Below are positions 47,830 through 57,912 of a stretch of 64,000 nt of DNA, piece after piece. The notes under the pieces were generated by a model. It did no database searches, was not told where the DNA came from, and saw only the letters and a list, made by a program, of their open reading frames with translations. The translations under genes were made by a program, and so were the position numbers. The DNA is from Pseudomonadota bacterium. Lineage in GTDB: Bacteria > Pseudomonadota > Gammaproteobacteria > Burkholderiales > Nitrosomonadaceae. Where the stretch lies: NCBI GenBank assembly GCA_018240285.1, contig JAFEGA010000005.1, positions 62,001-126,000 of the forward strand. The letters run 5' to 3'. How positions within the stretch are numbered: the first letter of the stretch is position 1; each line of letters begins with the position of its first letter.

Positions 47830-48879
47830 ATGCATTCAGAAAAAATTGCACTGACACAAACCGTACAAAAAGGGGGGTGCGCCGCCAAAGTTGCCGCAGC
47901 AGAATTACGCCGCATTTTGCAGCAAGTCAGATTTCCGGTTGCACATCCTGAGCTGTTGGTGGATGGAAGACTGTTTGATGATGCTGCGATCTATAAAATC
48001 AACGAAACAGTGGCATTGGTGCAAACACTGGATTTCTTCACACCAATCGTCGATACGCCGAAACTTTTTGGCGAAATTGCCGCTGCCAATGCGCTCAGCG
48101 ATGTTTATGCCATGGGTGGAAAACCGGCAACAGCGATGGGTATTCTGGCATTTCCCTTGGCTACCATGGCTGAGCATGTCATCGTTGATGTCCTGCAAGG
48201 CGCCAGCGACAAGATTGCCGAGGCTGGAGCCAATTTTGTCGGCGGCCACTCGATCGATGACGATACTTTGAAGTTCGGCCTGTCGGTCACGGGCTTTGTC
48301 AATCCGCAGCAAGTATGGACCAATGCGGGAGCCAAACCCGGTGATCACCTGATTCTGACCAAAGCACTGGGCACCGGAACCTTGACAGCTGCGGTTAAAA
48401 GGCAGCAGCTGCGGGAAGAAGACATCACGGAAGCGTTGCATAGCATGGCCGCCATCAATAACGCCATCGATTGCATGACACCGGATTTACAGACGGCAGT
48501 GCATGCTGCCACCGACATCACCGGGTTTGGTTTTTCTGGCCATGCCATGCAACTGGCCAACGCCAGCCAAGTGACTTTGCATATCGAAACCGGCGAGCTG
48601 CCCCGTTTTGACAAGACTTTTCATTGCTTAGGGCAAGCTTACCTGACCAAGGCGCACCGGACGAATGCGGAATACACGGCACCGCACATCGAGGTTTCAA
48701 GTCTGAACGAGCTGCACAAGTTGTTGATCCATGACCCGCAAACCAGCGGTGGTTTGTTGTTGAGTGTGGCGCCCGGAGCCAGCCGGGCTATGTTGCAAGC
48801 CTTGCACACCCGATTCAAGTCGGCCGCGATTGTGGGAACCGTTCACCCTCGACAAAATCAAGCGGTGATGTTTGCGTAA
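47830..48879 (+). CDS. selD: Selenide, water dikinase (selenophosphate synthetase)
   Basis: A 349-residue enzyme that makes selenophosphate from selenide and ATP. The active-site loop GGCAAK holds the catalytic cysteine (TGC, not selenocysteine TGA) and lysine. The ATP-binding metal ligands DVYAMGGKPATAMG and FVGGHSIDDDTLKFGLSVTG are present. The only selenophosphate user next door is mnmH, with which it overlaps, so the product is likely used for 2-selenouridine in tRNA. No selA, selB or selenocysteine tRNA is in the window. Confidence 0.95.
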   Translation: MHSEKIALTQTVQKGGCAAKVAAAELRRILQQVRFPVAHPELLVDGRLFDDAAIYKINETVALVQTLDFFTPIVDTPKLFGEIAAANALSDVYAMGGKPATAMGILAFPLATMAEHVIVDVLQGASDKIAEAGANFVGGHSIDDDTLKFGLSVTGFVNPQQVWTNAGAKPGDHLILTKALGTGTLTAAVKRQQLREEDITEALHSMAAINNAIDCMTPDLQTAVHAATDITGFGFSGHAMQLANASQVTLHIETGELPRFDKTFHCLGQAYLTKAHRTNAEYTAPHIEVSSLNELHKLLIHDPQTSGGLLLSVAPGASRAMLQALHTRFKSAAIVGTVHPRQNQAVMFA

Positions 48880-50035
48880 CCGGAACATCGGCATCGATGA
48901 ATTAACAGAATTATTCATCGCGGATACCCCGTTAATCGATGTACGGGCGCCGGTCGAGTTTGTGCAAGGATCTCTACCCGGGGCTGTCAATATTCCGATA
49001 CTCGGCGACCAAGAACGTGCTGTCGTCGGCACCACATACAAATACCGAGGCTCCGAGGCCGCTGTCCGCCTGGGTTATGAAATGATTTCAGGATTCGTGA
49101 AACAAACCCTTCTGCAGCAGTGGCTGGACTTCATCCACCGGCATCAGCAAGCGGTGCTGTATTGCTTTCGCGGCGGCAAGCGCTCGCAGATCGCACAACA
49201 GTGGTTAAAGGAAGCCGGTGTTGACAGGCCTTTGATCGCCGGTGGTTATAAAATGGCGCGTCATTTTTTAATCGATGCGATTGATCGATTTAGCGTCAAC
49301 CATAAACTGCTGGTTGTGGTAGGGCCGACGGGAAGCGGTAAAACCAGACTGATTCAGGACATCGGGGATACCTATCCGGCGTTGGACATCGAAGCCATCG
49401 CCCGGCATCGCGGCTCCGCCTTCGGAGGGCTTTCTACTTCTCAACCGGCACAAGTTGATTTTGAAAACCGCTTGGCCGTCAACCTGCTCAAGTTGCAGCA
49501 AGGAATCCAATACAAACCCGTGGCAGTAGAAGATGAAAGCCGGAGTATCGGCAGCGTGTATTTGCCGGCGAGCTTCTTTGCCCACATGCGAAATTCCGAA
49601 GTCATCTGGGTCGATGAGTCTTTTGAAACCAGAGTGAACAATATTTTCGGGGACTATATTCTTGATACCGCAATCGGCCAAGCACAACAAAGCCGCCTAA
49701 GGCAGCAGCGTGTTGCATTAACGGGAGATCAGGAAATCTTGCACGATCAGGCACTGCGGTTGTTTGATAAGTATAAGCATGCTTTGCAGATGATTAGCAA
49801 GAAATTGGGCGGACAAAGATTCCAGGAAGTGTCGAAGGATCTGGAAAATGCCCGGGCAGATTTCCTGCACAGGAACGAAATTCAATCGAATAAGATTTGG
49901 ATCGAGAAACTTGTAAAATATTATTACGATCCGCTCTATCTCGGTTCACTGCAGCGCCGTCAGGTTAATCCTTGTTTTAAAGGCTCGAGAGGGGAGGTTG
50001 CTGAATATCTTCAGTCTCGAAAACAAAATGGCTGA
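48872..50035 (+). CDS. mnmH: tRNA 2-selenouridine synthase
   Basis: A 387-residue enzyme (SelU/YbbB) that replaces 2-thiouridine with 2-selenouridine at the wobble position of certain tRNAs. The N-terminal rhodanese-like domain has the catalytic cysteine in AVLYCFRGGKRSQIAQQWL, and a P-loop follows: [14 protein letters not shown]. The start is TTG 48872, inside the selD stop, which overlaps by eight bases; no ATG or GTG gives a better start. This overlap and the pathway link support a two-gene operon. Confidence 0.93.
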   Translation: MRNRNIGIDELTELFIADTPLIDVRAPVEFVQGSLPGAVNIPILGDQERAVVGTTYKYRGSEAAVRLGYEMISGFVKQTLLQQWLDFIHRHQQAVLYCFRGGKRSQIAQQWLKEAGVDRPLIAGGYKMARHFLIDAIDRFSVNHKLLVVVGPTGSGKTRLIQDIGDTYPALDIEAIARHRGSAFGGLSTSQPAQVDFENRLAVNLLKLQQGIQYKPVAVEDESRSIGSVYLPASFFAHMRNSEVIWVDESFETRVNNIFGDYILDTAIGQAQQSRLRQQRVALTGDQEILHDQALRLFDKYKHALQMISKKLGGQRFQEVSKDLENARADFLHRNEIQSNKIWIEKLVKYYYDPLYLGSLQRRQVNPCFKGSRGEVAEYLQSRKQNG

Positions 50036-50089
50036 ATTTTCATATAGCATAAGAAATCCACTCACTTCACTGAAAATTGGAAAAGCTCG

Positions 50090-51178
50090 ATGAAACGACG
50101 AACCTTTTTGCAAGCAACCCTTATGACTCCAGTGATTGCCGGGCTGCCGGTCTTAAGCAATGCAGCTGTTGCCGCGTTGAGTGATGGTTGGCGTACTTTT
50201 GAGCTAGTTACAAAACTGGAAATTGCAAATCCGGAGAGGGTTTCGCGTGCCTGGGTTCCTTTGCCCTATGCGCTGAAAACCGATTGGCACATGCCGCTCG
50301 GCAACACATGGAGCGGTAATGGGAGAGTGCAGGTTGTAGCTGAGCCGAAATACGGTGCGGAAATACTTTACGTGGAATGGCAAGAGAACGAAAAAGCTCC
50401 GCTGCTCGAAGTTGTCAGCCGTTTTGCCACGCGCGATCGCACCGTGGATTTCTCCAGATCGAATGCCAGTATACCGCGCTTGCCGCAAACCGAAATCAAA
50501 CTGTATACAGAACCGACGGAGCTCATTCCAACCGCTGGCCTCGTGCGTGAGACTGCGCTGGATATCACCCGATTTGCGGCAACTGACATCGAAAAGGCGC
50601 GCGCAATTTATGAATGGATCGTGGACAATACGTTTCGCGACCCCAAGGTCAGAGGATGCGGTCGGGGTGATATTAAAACTATGCTGGAAACCCGCTATTT
50701 CGGCGGGAAGTGTGCCGACCTCAATACCTTATTTGTTGGCCTGACGCGATCGGTTGGTATTCCGGCGCGCGATATTTACGGGATACGTATTGCACCGTCG
50801 CAACAGGGCTACAAGAGTCTAGGACTGGGCAGCCCCGACGCCAGCAAGGGACAGCATTGCCGGGCGGAATTTTTTGCTCAAGGCGTAGGCTGGGTACCGG
50901 TCGATCCGGCGGATGTGCGCAAGGTCGTACTGGAAGAACCACCGGGTAATTTACCGATTTACGATCCCAAAGTCGTATCTGCTCGCAGGAAACTGTTTGG
51001 CAGCTGGGAAATGAACTGGCTTGCCTACAATACCGCTCACGATGTCGTGTTACCCCATACCCAGACCAAACTCGCTTACTTCATGTATCCCAACGGGGAA
51101 ACTGGCGGAAAAGCATTGGATCCACTCGATGCTGATAACTTCAAATACTTGATCACTACCCGGGAGATCGAGATTTGA
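50090..51178 (+). CDS. Exported transglutaminase-like protein
   Basis: A 362-residue protein with an N-terminal Tat-like signal (MKRRTFLQATLM, then a hydrophobic stretch and AAVA near residue 29). The transglutaminase-like fold is seen in the triad segments: cysteine in GGKCADLNTLFVGL, histidine in GQHCRAEFF, aspartate in WVPVDPADVRK. These proteins act as periplasmic proteases or amidases of unknown substrate. It is convergent with the CDP-alcohol phosphatidyltransferase gene. Confidence 0.85.
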   Translation: MKRRTFLQATLMTPVIAGLPVLSNAAVAALSDGWRTFELVTKLEIANPERVSRAWVPLPYALKTDWHMPLGNTWSGNGRVQVVAEPKYGAEILYVEWQENEKAPLLEVVSRFATRDRTVDFSRSNASIPRLPQTEIKLYTEPTELIPTAGLVRETALDITRFAATDIEKARAIYEWIVDNTFRDPKVRGCGRGDIKTMLETRYFGGKCADLNTLFVGLTRSVGIPARDIYGIRIAPSQQGYKSLGLGSPDASKGQHCRAEFFAQGVGWVPVDPADVRKVVLEEPPGNLPIYDPKVVSARRKLFGSWEMNWLAYNTAHDVVLPHTQTKLAYFMYPNGETGGKALDPLDADNFKYLITTREIEI

Positions 51179-51185
51179 GCATGTA

Positions 51186-51800
51186 CTAATGATTTGCGGC
51201 ACTTTTTCGACGGTTTCTTTTGTATTTTAAGGCTTGCCAGACTGTTCTGACATCAACCAGTTCACGTTGTATCAATAACGTAATCGCGATTTCTTCGATA
51301 GCCGCATAGAGACAAAATAAAACTGCAATTCTAAACGGCCAGACCAGAGTTTCAGTAAAAAGCAGGATATAGCCTACGATGGTTACAGCCACCGCAAGTT
51401 TTACGCTCCATGTGTGATAACTGATGATCCTACGAAATTTAACGATACCCGCGATTACCGGCAGAGTAAAGCTCAAGACAATGATAATAAAATAAAACTG
51501 CTCTTGTTGTATGATGCCGGGCCATAGTATCCAGGCACAAATCGCCATGGTTGAGTAAATGATAAAATCTCCCCAGCTGTCGAGACGCGAACCCATCGCT
51601 GTTATTTGATTCAGCGATCTGGCCAGGAAGCCATCCAGAACATCGGTAAATACCGCAAGAATTAATATTCCAATGTACCAATCTGGCTGCTGTGTAACAG
51701 CAAAGTAAAACAGAGCCGGTGCCAGCAATATCCGGACTAAACTAACCAGATTGGGAAGATTAATGATTTGATCTTTTTTATGTCTCATCGCAGTAACCAT
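51186..51800 (-). CDS. CDP-alcohol phosphatidyltransferase
   Basis: A 204-residue membrane enzyme with about six hydrophobic segments. The family signature D-G-x2-A-R-x8-G-x3-D-x3-D is complete in DGFLARSLNQITAMGSRLDS, then WGD. Family members make phosphatidylglycerol phosphate, phosphatidylserine, cardiolipin or related lipids, and which one applies is not decidable here. A CarS-like CTP transferase gene precedes it by 10 bases on the same strand, suggesting that the two supply and use a CDP-activated lipid. Confidence 0.88.
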   Translation of the reverse strand: MVTAMRHKKDQIINLPNLVSLVRILLAPALFYFAVTQQPDWYIGILILAVFTDVLDGFLARSLNQITAMGSRLDSWGDFIIYSTMAICAWILWPGIIQQEQFYFIIIVLSFTLPVIAGIVKFRRIISYHTWSVKLAVAVTIVGYILLFTETLVWPFRIAVLFCLYAAIEEIAITLLIQRELVDVRTVWQALKYKRNRRKSAANH

Positions 51801-51810
51801 TCCTAAACAA

Positions 51811-52299
51811 CTAATCGGATGATTTTTTTAGCACCTTCCAGTGATAAAGCATATAGGTCATTGCCATATCTATAATCAAGAAAACAAAAGATAACCAAAG
51901 TACTGACGATAACTCCAGACTAAAAGTGTGCATCATCATGAACGCCGGTAATAGCGATTCGGGCACTTGATCCAGTAGGGGGGCCTTGCTGCTTGGCGCC
52001 ATCGAGAAGCGGCGCTTGATAAAACTGGATGACAAGTCTCCAATCACAGCGTAACTTGCTATTAAAAGTCCTATGACAAAAGGATAATTCATTAATGAAG
52101 CCGCTATTGACGTCATCAGCAATGCTGCAAAAATCCCGCGCCAAGTTTTAGAAGAACCGAATACTGGATGGTTGTCAGATAATGTAAAACCAAGATCAAC
52201 AGGCGAGTTTAAATGATCACCGAAGATTATCCGTACTAATACCGGTGCGCCGTTTGCAATTATAATGAGCAGCAATAATTGTATAAATTCGACGGTCAT
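51811..52299 (-). CDS. CDP-archaeol synthase (CarS)-like CTP transferase
   Basis: A 162-residue membrane protein of the CarS/DUF46 type: five hydrophobic segments, the KTWRGI motif after the first loop, GDLSSSFIKRRF and LDQVPESLLPAF. In archaea CarS makes CDP-archaeol; bacterial members are poorly studied and are not archaeal-lipid enzymes by default. With the phosphatidyltransferase gene 10 bases downstream it probably forms a CDP-lipid activation and transfer unit. Family assignment is by motif. Confidence 0.8.
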   Translation of the reverse strand: MTVEFIQLLLLIIIANGAPVLVRIIFGDHLNSPVDLGFTLSDNHPVFGSSKTWRGIFAALLMTSIAASLMNYPFVIGLLIASYAVIGDLSSSFIKRRFSMAPSSKAPLLDQVPESLLPAFMMMHTFSLELSSVLWLSFVFLIIDMAMTYMLYHWKVLKKSSD

Positions 52300-52381
52300 C
52301 GCAAATGTTGAGAATAATCAGTCTTTGCAAAATTCGATTTCGTTTTTGACTGGTGGCAGGCAAGAAAATTTCAAGAATCGT

Positions 52382-53137
52382 ATGTCCAATACTTCACTTA
52401 AAGTTCTGACTTATAACATTCATAAAGGGTTTAGTGCGACTAATCAGCGTTTTGTTCTGCACGAAATCAAGCGCCTATTGCAGCATATCGATGCGGATGT
52501 CGTTTTCTTACAAGAAGTGCTGGGTGAACGCAATAAACCGAACAATCATTTCACGGGCTGGCCCAATAGCCGGCAATTTGAGTTTCTTGCCGATCAGGTT
52601 TGGCATCACTGTGCTTATGGTAAGAATGCCATTTATAAATCAGGACACCACGGCAATGCAATTTTAAGCAAATATCCCTTTATCGAATGGGAAAATATTA
52701 ATGTTTCGTTTTTAAAATCGGCCAGCCGGAGTCTATTGCATGGAACAATCCAAATCCCGGGGATCTCGCAAAAAATTCATATTATTTGTGTGCATCTGGG
52801 ATTATTCGGACACGAGAGGGAACGCCAACTCTCAACCCTGACAGAGCGGATTAATTCACATGTTCCGGTAAACGAGCCGTTGATTATTGCTGGGGATTTT
52901 AACGACTGGCGCGGCCGTGCGGAACATTTTCTGCATCACGGTCTGGGTGTTAGGGAGGTTTTCAAAATCACCCGCGGTACCTATGCCCGGACCTTTCCTT
53001 CCTGGTTGCCGGTATTATCAATGGATCGGATTTATTACCGCGGCCTGGATATTTTGAATTGTAATCACTTGCATGGCCAGCCATGGCACCGTTTGTCGGA
53101 CCACATTCCTTTGCTTGCCGAATTCCGTTTAACTTAA
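52382..53137 (+). CDS. Endonuclease/exonuclease/phosphatase family protein
   Basis: A 251-residue EEP-fold hydrolase: LKVLTYNIHKGFS (metal-binding Asn), VVFLQEVLGE (Glu), LIIAGDFNDWRG (Asp, Asn) and LSDHIPLLAEF (catalytic Asp-His). E. coli YbhP has the same fold and lies beside cardiolipin synthase ClsB, so a lipid-related role fits the neighbouring genes. The frame is open to 52265, but the fold starts at about LKVLTYNI, so ATG 52382 is chosen. It is divergent from the CarS-like gene. Confidence 0.87.
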   Translation: MSNTSLKVLTYNIHKGFSATNQRFVLHEIKRLLQHIDADVVFLQEVLGERNKPNNHFTGWPNSRQFEFLADQVWHHCAYGKNAIYKSGHHGNAILSKYPFIEWENINVSFLKSASRSLLHGTIQIPGISQKIHIICVHLGLFGHERERQLSTLTERINSHVPVNEPLIIAGDFNDWRGRAEHFLHHGLGVREVFKITRGTYARTFPSWLPVLSMDRIYYRGLDILNCNHLHGQPWHRLSDHIPLLAEFRLT

Positions 53138-53140
53138 GTT

Positions 53141-53291
53141 CTAAGGATGCTTTAGAAGACTATTTCGCGCATTCAACATTACGGCGGTGAAATCAGGTTC
53201 AAAGTGCTCATTTAACATTCGTAAACTACACTTTTTCACCTGATTTCGCTTGCTTGATCGCTGCTGGTTTACCTTCTTCAGAGTTTTCCGG
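53141..53291 (-). repeat. MITE-like repeat, family A, copy 4
   Basis: A 151-bp element between the convergent EEP and lon genes. On the minus strand it starts CCGGAAAACTCTGAAGAAGG and ends CTAAAGCATCCTTAG. The inner arms GAAATCAGGT and ACCTGATTTC flank AAATGAGCACTTTGA. It is the same family and orientation as copy 2. Confidence 0.7.
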
Positions 53292-53335
53292 AATACTTCC
53301 CGGTGTGGAGGAAAGTAAACCAGCAGGAAAATAAC

Positions 53336-55747
53336 TCAGTGCTTAATTACAGACTCTATCAAGTTTTCTTCAGTACTGGGTTGCAGGACTGGCTGTGCAA
53401 TCGGGGCAGGGAACAGCTCAGGTTTGTGTTCCAGTGCGATATCCAGCACCTGATCGATCCACTTAACCGGGTAAATGGTCAGTTGGCTTTTTATATTAGC
53501 TGGAATTTCAGTTAAATCCTTCACATTCTTGTCCGGAATAATGACTGCTTTAATGCCGCCGCGATGTGCTGCCAATAGTTTTTCTTTCAGACCACCGATT
53601 GGAAGCACTTCACCTCTAAGCGTAATTTCACCAGTCATGGCGACATCGGCTCTGACGGCAATATTGGTGAGAACTGACACCATTGCGACGCAAATACCAA
53701 TCCCTGCGCTTGGTCCATCCTTCGGTGTTGCTCCTTCGGGAAGATGGATATGAATATCGTTCTTTTGGTAAAAATCTTCCGCTATTCCGAGTAGATGGGA
53801 GCGGCTCCGAACCACCGAGAGCGCTGCCTGGATGGATTCTTGCATTACTTCACCAAGCTGCCCGGTAGTAATGGTTTTTCCTTTTCCTGGCAATACCACA
53901 GCTTCAATAGTCAGCAATTCGCCGCCAACTTCCGTCCACGCCAAACCAGTAACTTGTCCAACTTGATTTTTTTCTTCTGCTACGCCGTACGTATAACGTC
54001 TTACGCCTAAGAATTTATCAAGATTGCGAGAGGTGACGGTAATTTTGTTTTTACCTTTCTTCAGCAGCATTGCTTTCACTGCTTTGCGGCAAATCTTTGA
54101 AATTTCCCGTTCCATTGCACGCACACCCGCTTCTCTCGTGTAGTAACGCGCAATATCCCGTAACGCAGATTCTGAAACAACCAGTTCATTTTCTTTAAGG
54201 CCGTGATTCTGCATTTGTTTTGTCAACAAATACCGTGTGGCTATATTCAACTTCTCGTCTTCCGTATATCCGGAAAGTTGAATCACTTCCATGCGATCCA
54301 ACAATGCCGGTGGAATGTTCAATGTATTTGCTGTGGCTACGAACATCACATCCGACAGATCGTACTCCACTTCGATATAATGATCGACAAAGGTACTATT
54401 TTGTTCAGGATCAAGAACTTCTAGTAAAGCAGAAGACGGATCTCCACGAAAATCCATACCCATCTTGTCGACTTCATCAAGCAAAAATAATGGGTTCTTG
54501 ACGCCTACCTTGCTCATATTATGCAAAATTTTTCCAGGCATCGATCCGATGTAGGTTCGCCGATGACCTCGAATCTCAGCTTCATCGCGCACACCCCCCA
54601 ACGACATGCGCACAAACTTCCGGTTCGTCGCATGTGCAATTGATTGCCCTAGTGAAGTTTTACCAACACCAGGAGGGCCTACCAAGCAAAGAATCGGCGC
54701 TTTCAGTTTATTGACCCGTTGCTGAACTGCAAGATACTCAACGATTCGTTCCTTAACTTTTTCTAGGCCGTAATGATCTTGCTCCAGTCTTGCTTCTGCT
54801 GCTCTAAGATCCTGATTGATTTTGCTCTTCTTTTTCCAAGGTAGGGTCACGAGTGCATCGATATAGTTGCGCACCACTGTAGCTTCTGCCGACATTGGCG
54901 ACATCAAACGCAATTTTTTTAATTCCGATTCGGCTTTGGTCAGCACCTCTTTAGGCATTTGAGCCGATTTAATTTTTTTCTCGATTTCATCAATATCCGC
55001 GCCGTCTTCGCCTTCCCCCAGCTCTTTCTGGATAGCCTTCACTTGTTCATTGAGATAGTAGTCACGCTGACTCTTTTCCATCTGTCGCTTGACTCTACCG
55101 CGAATGCGTTTTTCCACTTGCAGGATATCCAACTCGGTTTCCAATAATCCGAGTAAGTGCTCCAGGCGTTTGGAGACGTCGAATATTTCCAAAACTTCTT
55201 GTTTCTGCTCGAGCTTCAAGGGAAGGTAGGCGGCAATAGTATCAGCCAGCCGACCTGCATCATCAATACCTCCTAGCGAAGTAATGATTTCCGGTGGAAT
55301 TTTTTTATTCAGTTTTACGTACTGATCAAACTGATTCAAAATGGCACGGCGCATCGCTTCAACTTCAGGATTTTCCGTTGCATTGGAATGAATTTGCGTC
55401 GCTCTTCCGGAGTAATGTGTGTCAGAGTCGATTAACTCTTGAATCCGTGCGCGATGATTGCCTTCTACCAGAACCTTGACAGTACCGTCAGGCAATTTCA
55501 GCATTTGCAGCAAACTGGCAATACTGCACACATCATAGAGATCTTCGGGCGCAGGATCGTCCTTTGATGCCACCTTCTGTGCGACCAATAGGATATTTTT
55601 ATTCGATTCCATTGCCAGTTCAAGCGCCTTGATAGATTTTTGCCTACCGACGAACAATGGAATAACCATATGTGGAAAGACCACAACGTCCCGCAAAGGT
55701 AAAAGCGGCAATACCAACTGTTCAGAATCTTCAACCAATGAAGTCAT
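53336..55747 (-). CDS. lon: ATP-dependent protease Lon
   Basis: An 803-residue LonA protease. It has the substrate-binding LON N-terminal domain, the AAA+ module (Walker A GPPGVGKTSLGQS, Walker B FLLDEVDKMG) and the proteolytic domain with the catalytic serine in PKDGPSAGIGI and the lysine shortly after GGLKEKLLAA. It degrades damaged and regulatory proteins in the cytoplasm. It follows the tig-clpP-clpX run on the same strand, separated by 173 bases. Confidence 0.98.
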   Translation of the reverse strand: MTSLVEDSEQLVLPLLPLRDVVVFPHMVIPLFVGRQKSIKALELAMESNKNILLVAQKVASKDDPAPEDLYDVCSIASLLQMLKLPDGTVKVLVEGNHRARIQELIDSDTHYSGRATQIHSNATENPEVEAMRRAILNQFDQYVKLNKKIPPEIITSLGGIDDAGRLADTIAAYLPLKLEQKQEVLEIFDVSKRLEHLLGLLETELDILQVEKRIRGRVKRQMEKSQRDYYLNEQVKAIQKELGEGEDGADIDEIEKKIKSAQMPKEVLTKAESELKKLRLMSPMSAEATVVRNYIDALVTLPWKKKSKINQDLRAAEARLEQDHYGLEKVKERIVEYLAVQQRVNKLKAPILCLVGPPGVGKTSLGQSIAHATNRKFVRMSLGGVRDEAEIRGHRRTYIGSMPGKILHNMSKVGVKNPLFLLDEVDKMGMDFRGDPSSALLEVLDPEQNSTFVDHYIEVEYDLSDVMFVATANTLNIPPALLDRMEVIQLSGYTEDEKLNIATRYLLTKQMQNHGLKENELVVSESALRDIARYYTREAGVRAMEREISKICRKAVKAMLLKKGKNKITVTSRNLDKFLGVRRYTYGVAEEKNQVGQVTGLAWTEVGGELLTIEAVVLPGKGKTITTGQLGEVMQESIQAALSVVRSRSHLLGIAEDFYQKNDIHIHLPEGATPKDGPSAGIGICVAMVSVLTNIAVRADVAMTGEITLRGEVLPIGGLKEKLLAAHRGGIKAVIIPDKNVKDLTEIPANIKSQLTIYPVKWIDQVLDIALEHKPELFPAPIAQPVLQPSTEENLIESVIKH

Positions 55748-55780
55748 ATTAATCCACTAAAAATTGACAACTATTTGACA

Positions 55781-55807
55781 AATATAGGCGCAAATCAAAA
55801 ATACAAG
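55781..55807 (-). promoter_or_regulatory. Candidate sigma-32-like promoter for lon
   Basis: On the minus strand CTTGTAT (55801-55807) and CCTATATT (55781-55788) stand 12 bases apart, resembling the heat-shock consensus CTTGAAA-N(11-16)-CCCCATNT. It is 33 bases before the lon start codon. The match is partial, but lon is normally heat-induced. Confidence 0.35.
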
Positions 55808-55920
55808 ATGGCGATGAGGAGCATACACTAACATGAGGCGCCATCTGTAGATCGTTCAAAAAAGAACATTAAATGCACATATTTTCTTTTCGAATAACAA
55901 AACCGACTAGATCTTTTCAA

Positions 55921-57201
55921 TTACTTAGAACGCTTAGCAACTTTAGGTTGATCTGAGTAAATTAAAATTGGTTTGATATCATCATTGGTTGAATTAAAGT
56001 CAATCACTACCTTTGTAACATTCTCTAATGAAGGAAGATCGTACATGATATCCAACAGTATTTCTTCCAGAATTGAACGTAATCCGCGCGCGCCTGTTTT
56101 ACGAGTCAACGCTCTTTTGGCAATTGCTTTTAGAGCTGCTTCACGAAACTCCAGCTCAACCCCCCCGCCTTCCATATTGAACATCTTCCAATACTGTTTC
56201 ACAAGTGCATTCTTGGGTTCTGTCAATATCTGAATTAATGCCGCTTCATTGAGTTCTTCCAATGTCGCTACAACAGGCAATCGTCCAACAAATTCAGGGA
56301 TCAAGCCAAATTTTACTAAATCTTCCGGTTCTACTTGCTGTAGAGTTTTATTTACATCCTTACGGGAGTGGCTTTTTACATCAACTCCAAAACCAATTCC
56401 ACCTTTCTCGGTTCGTGCTCTAATCACTTTATCAAGACCATCGAAAGCACCACCGCATATAAACAGAATATTGGTCGTATCGACTTGGATAAATTCTTGA
56501 TTAGGATGTTTCCGTCCGCCTTGAGGGGGAACCATGGCAATGGTGCCCTCAATTAATTTCAATAACGCTTGCTGCACCCCTTCGCCTGAAACGTCACGTG
56601 TAATAGAGGGATTATCCGATTTGCGTGAAATTTTATCGATTTCATCAATGTATACGATGCCGCGTTGCGCTTTCTCGGCATCATAATTACATTTTTGCAG
56701 TAATTTCTGGATAATATTCTCAACATCCTCACCAACGTAACCAGCTTCGGTCAATGCTGTTGCATCGGCCATAATAAAGGGAACATCCAGTAATCGCGCT
56801 AAGGTTTGAGCCAATAGTGTTTTACCCGAACCTGTCGGACCAACCAGCAAGATATTGCTCTTTGAAAGTTCAATATCATCGGTTTCATCCGATTTTGTTA
56901 CATTTCTCAGCCGCTTATAATGATTGTAAACAGCCACGGAAAGAATTTTCTTTGCAGATTCTTGCCCGATTACATATTGATCGAGTATTTGGCAAATTTC
57001 ACGAGGTACCGGTAAATTCGATTTGACTAACTTGGTTGCCTCATCACCTTGCATTTCTTCGCGAATGATGTCATTGCATAAATCAATACATTCATCGCAA
57101 ATAAAAACCGAAGGGCCTGCAATAAGCTTTCTCACTTCATGCTGACTCTTGCCGCAAAAAGAACAATAGAGAAGTTTCTCGCTACTAGCTTTGTCTGGCA
57201 T
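55921..57201 (-). CDS. clpX: ClpX ATPase subunit of ClpXP
   Basis: A 426-residue AAA+ unfoldase. The N-terminal zinc-binding domain has C13, C16, C35 and C38, the Walker A is [15 protein letters not shown] and the Walker B lies in [11 protein letters not shown]. The IGF-type loop that docks onto ClpP should lie after it. It feeds substrates to ClpP, encoded immediately upstream. clpP is 68 bases before it and tig lies beyond, the classic proteobacterial order tig-clpP-clpX-lon. Confidence 0.98.
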   Translation of the reverse strand: MPDKASSEKLLYCSFCGKSQHEVRKLIAGPSVFICDECIDLCNDIIREEMQGDEATKLVKSNLPVPREICQILDQYVIGQESAKKILSVAVYNHYKRLRNVTKSDETDDIELSKSNILLVGPTGSGKTLLAQTLARLLDVPFIMADATALTEAGYVGEDVENIIQKLLQKCNYDAEKAQRGIVYIDEIDKISRKSDNPSITRDVSGEGVQQALLKLIEGTIAMVPPQGGRKHPNQEFIQVDTTNILFICGGAFDGLDKVIRARTEKGGIGFGVDVKSHSRKDVNKTLQQVEPEDLVKFGLIPEFVGRLPVVATLEELNEAALIQILTEPKNALVKQYWKMFNMEGGGVELEFREAALKAIAKRALTRKTGARGLRSILEEILLDIMYDLPSLENVTKVVIDFNSTNDDIKPILIYSDQPKVAKRSK

Positions 57202-57269
57202 ATCTTTATCCCACCCTAATCGAGTTTAGATGTATCCGTGTTTAAATAAATTTTGCACAAGTATTTGAC

Positions 57270-57911
57270 TTAATTTGCGCTTTCATCCCTTTTTGCCAAT
57301 ACTGCATCTACTAAACCATAATTCACAGATTCTGTAGCACTCATAAAATTATCACGATCAGTATCTTTCTCGACATCAGAAACCGGGCGTCCGGTATGTT
57401 TCGCCATGATCTCATTTAATCGAGCCTTCAGATATAAGATCTCACGTGCATGGATCTCAATATCCGAAGCCTGTCCTTGAAAACCTCCCAGCGGTTGATG
57501 GATCATGACACGCGAATTCGGCAAACAGTATCGTTTACCTTTTGCACCTGCAGTTAAAAGGAGAGCTCCCATACTGGCTGCTTGACCGATACATAAAGTA
57601 CTTACATCCGGTTTTATATATTGCATGGTGTCATAAATAGCCAAACCGGCGGATACCATTCCTCCCGGTGAGTTAATATAAAAATGAATATCTTTTTCTG
57701 AATTCTCAGACTCAAGAAACAAAAATTGCGCAACCACCAAATTCGCACTGGCTTCAGTAACTGGGCCAACCAGAAATACAACTCTTTCTTTTAATAATCG
57801 CGAATAAATATCATAAGCACGTTCACCCCGCCCGCTGGTTTCTATTACCATAGGAATTAATCCTAGGTTTTTAGGTTCCAGATCACGCATATTTTCAAGC
57901 AATTGATTCAT
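57270..57911 (-). CDS. clpP: ClpP protease subunit
   Basis: A 213-residue serine protease. The catalytic serine is in [15 protein letters not shown] and the histidine in [15 protein letters not shown], with the aspartate further on. The N terminus with [21 protein letters not shown] is the usual propeptide and axial-loop segment. It assembles into the tetradecamer used by ClpX. Its ATG is one base after the tig stop, so the two are cotranscribed. Confidence 0.98.
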   Translation of the reverse strand: MNQLLENMRDLEPKNLGLIPMVIETSGRGERAYDIYSRLLKERVVFLVGPVTEASANLVVAQFLFLESENSEKDIHFYINSPGGMVSAGLAIYDTMQYIKPDVSTLCIGQAASMGALLLTAGAKGKRYCLPNSRVMIHQPLGGFQGQASDIEIHAREILYLKARLNEIMAKHTGRPVSDVEKDTDRDNFMSATESVNYGLVDAVLAKRDESAN

Positions 57912-57912
57912 T

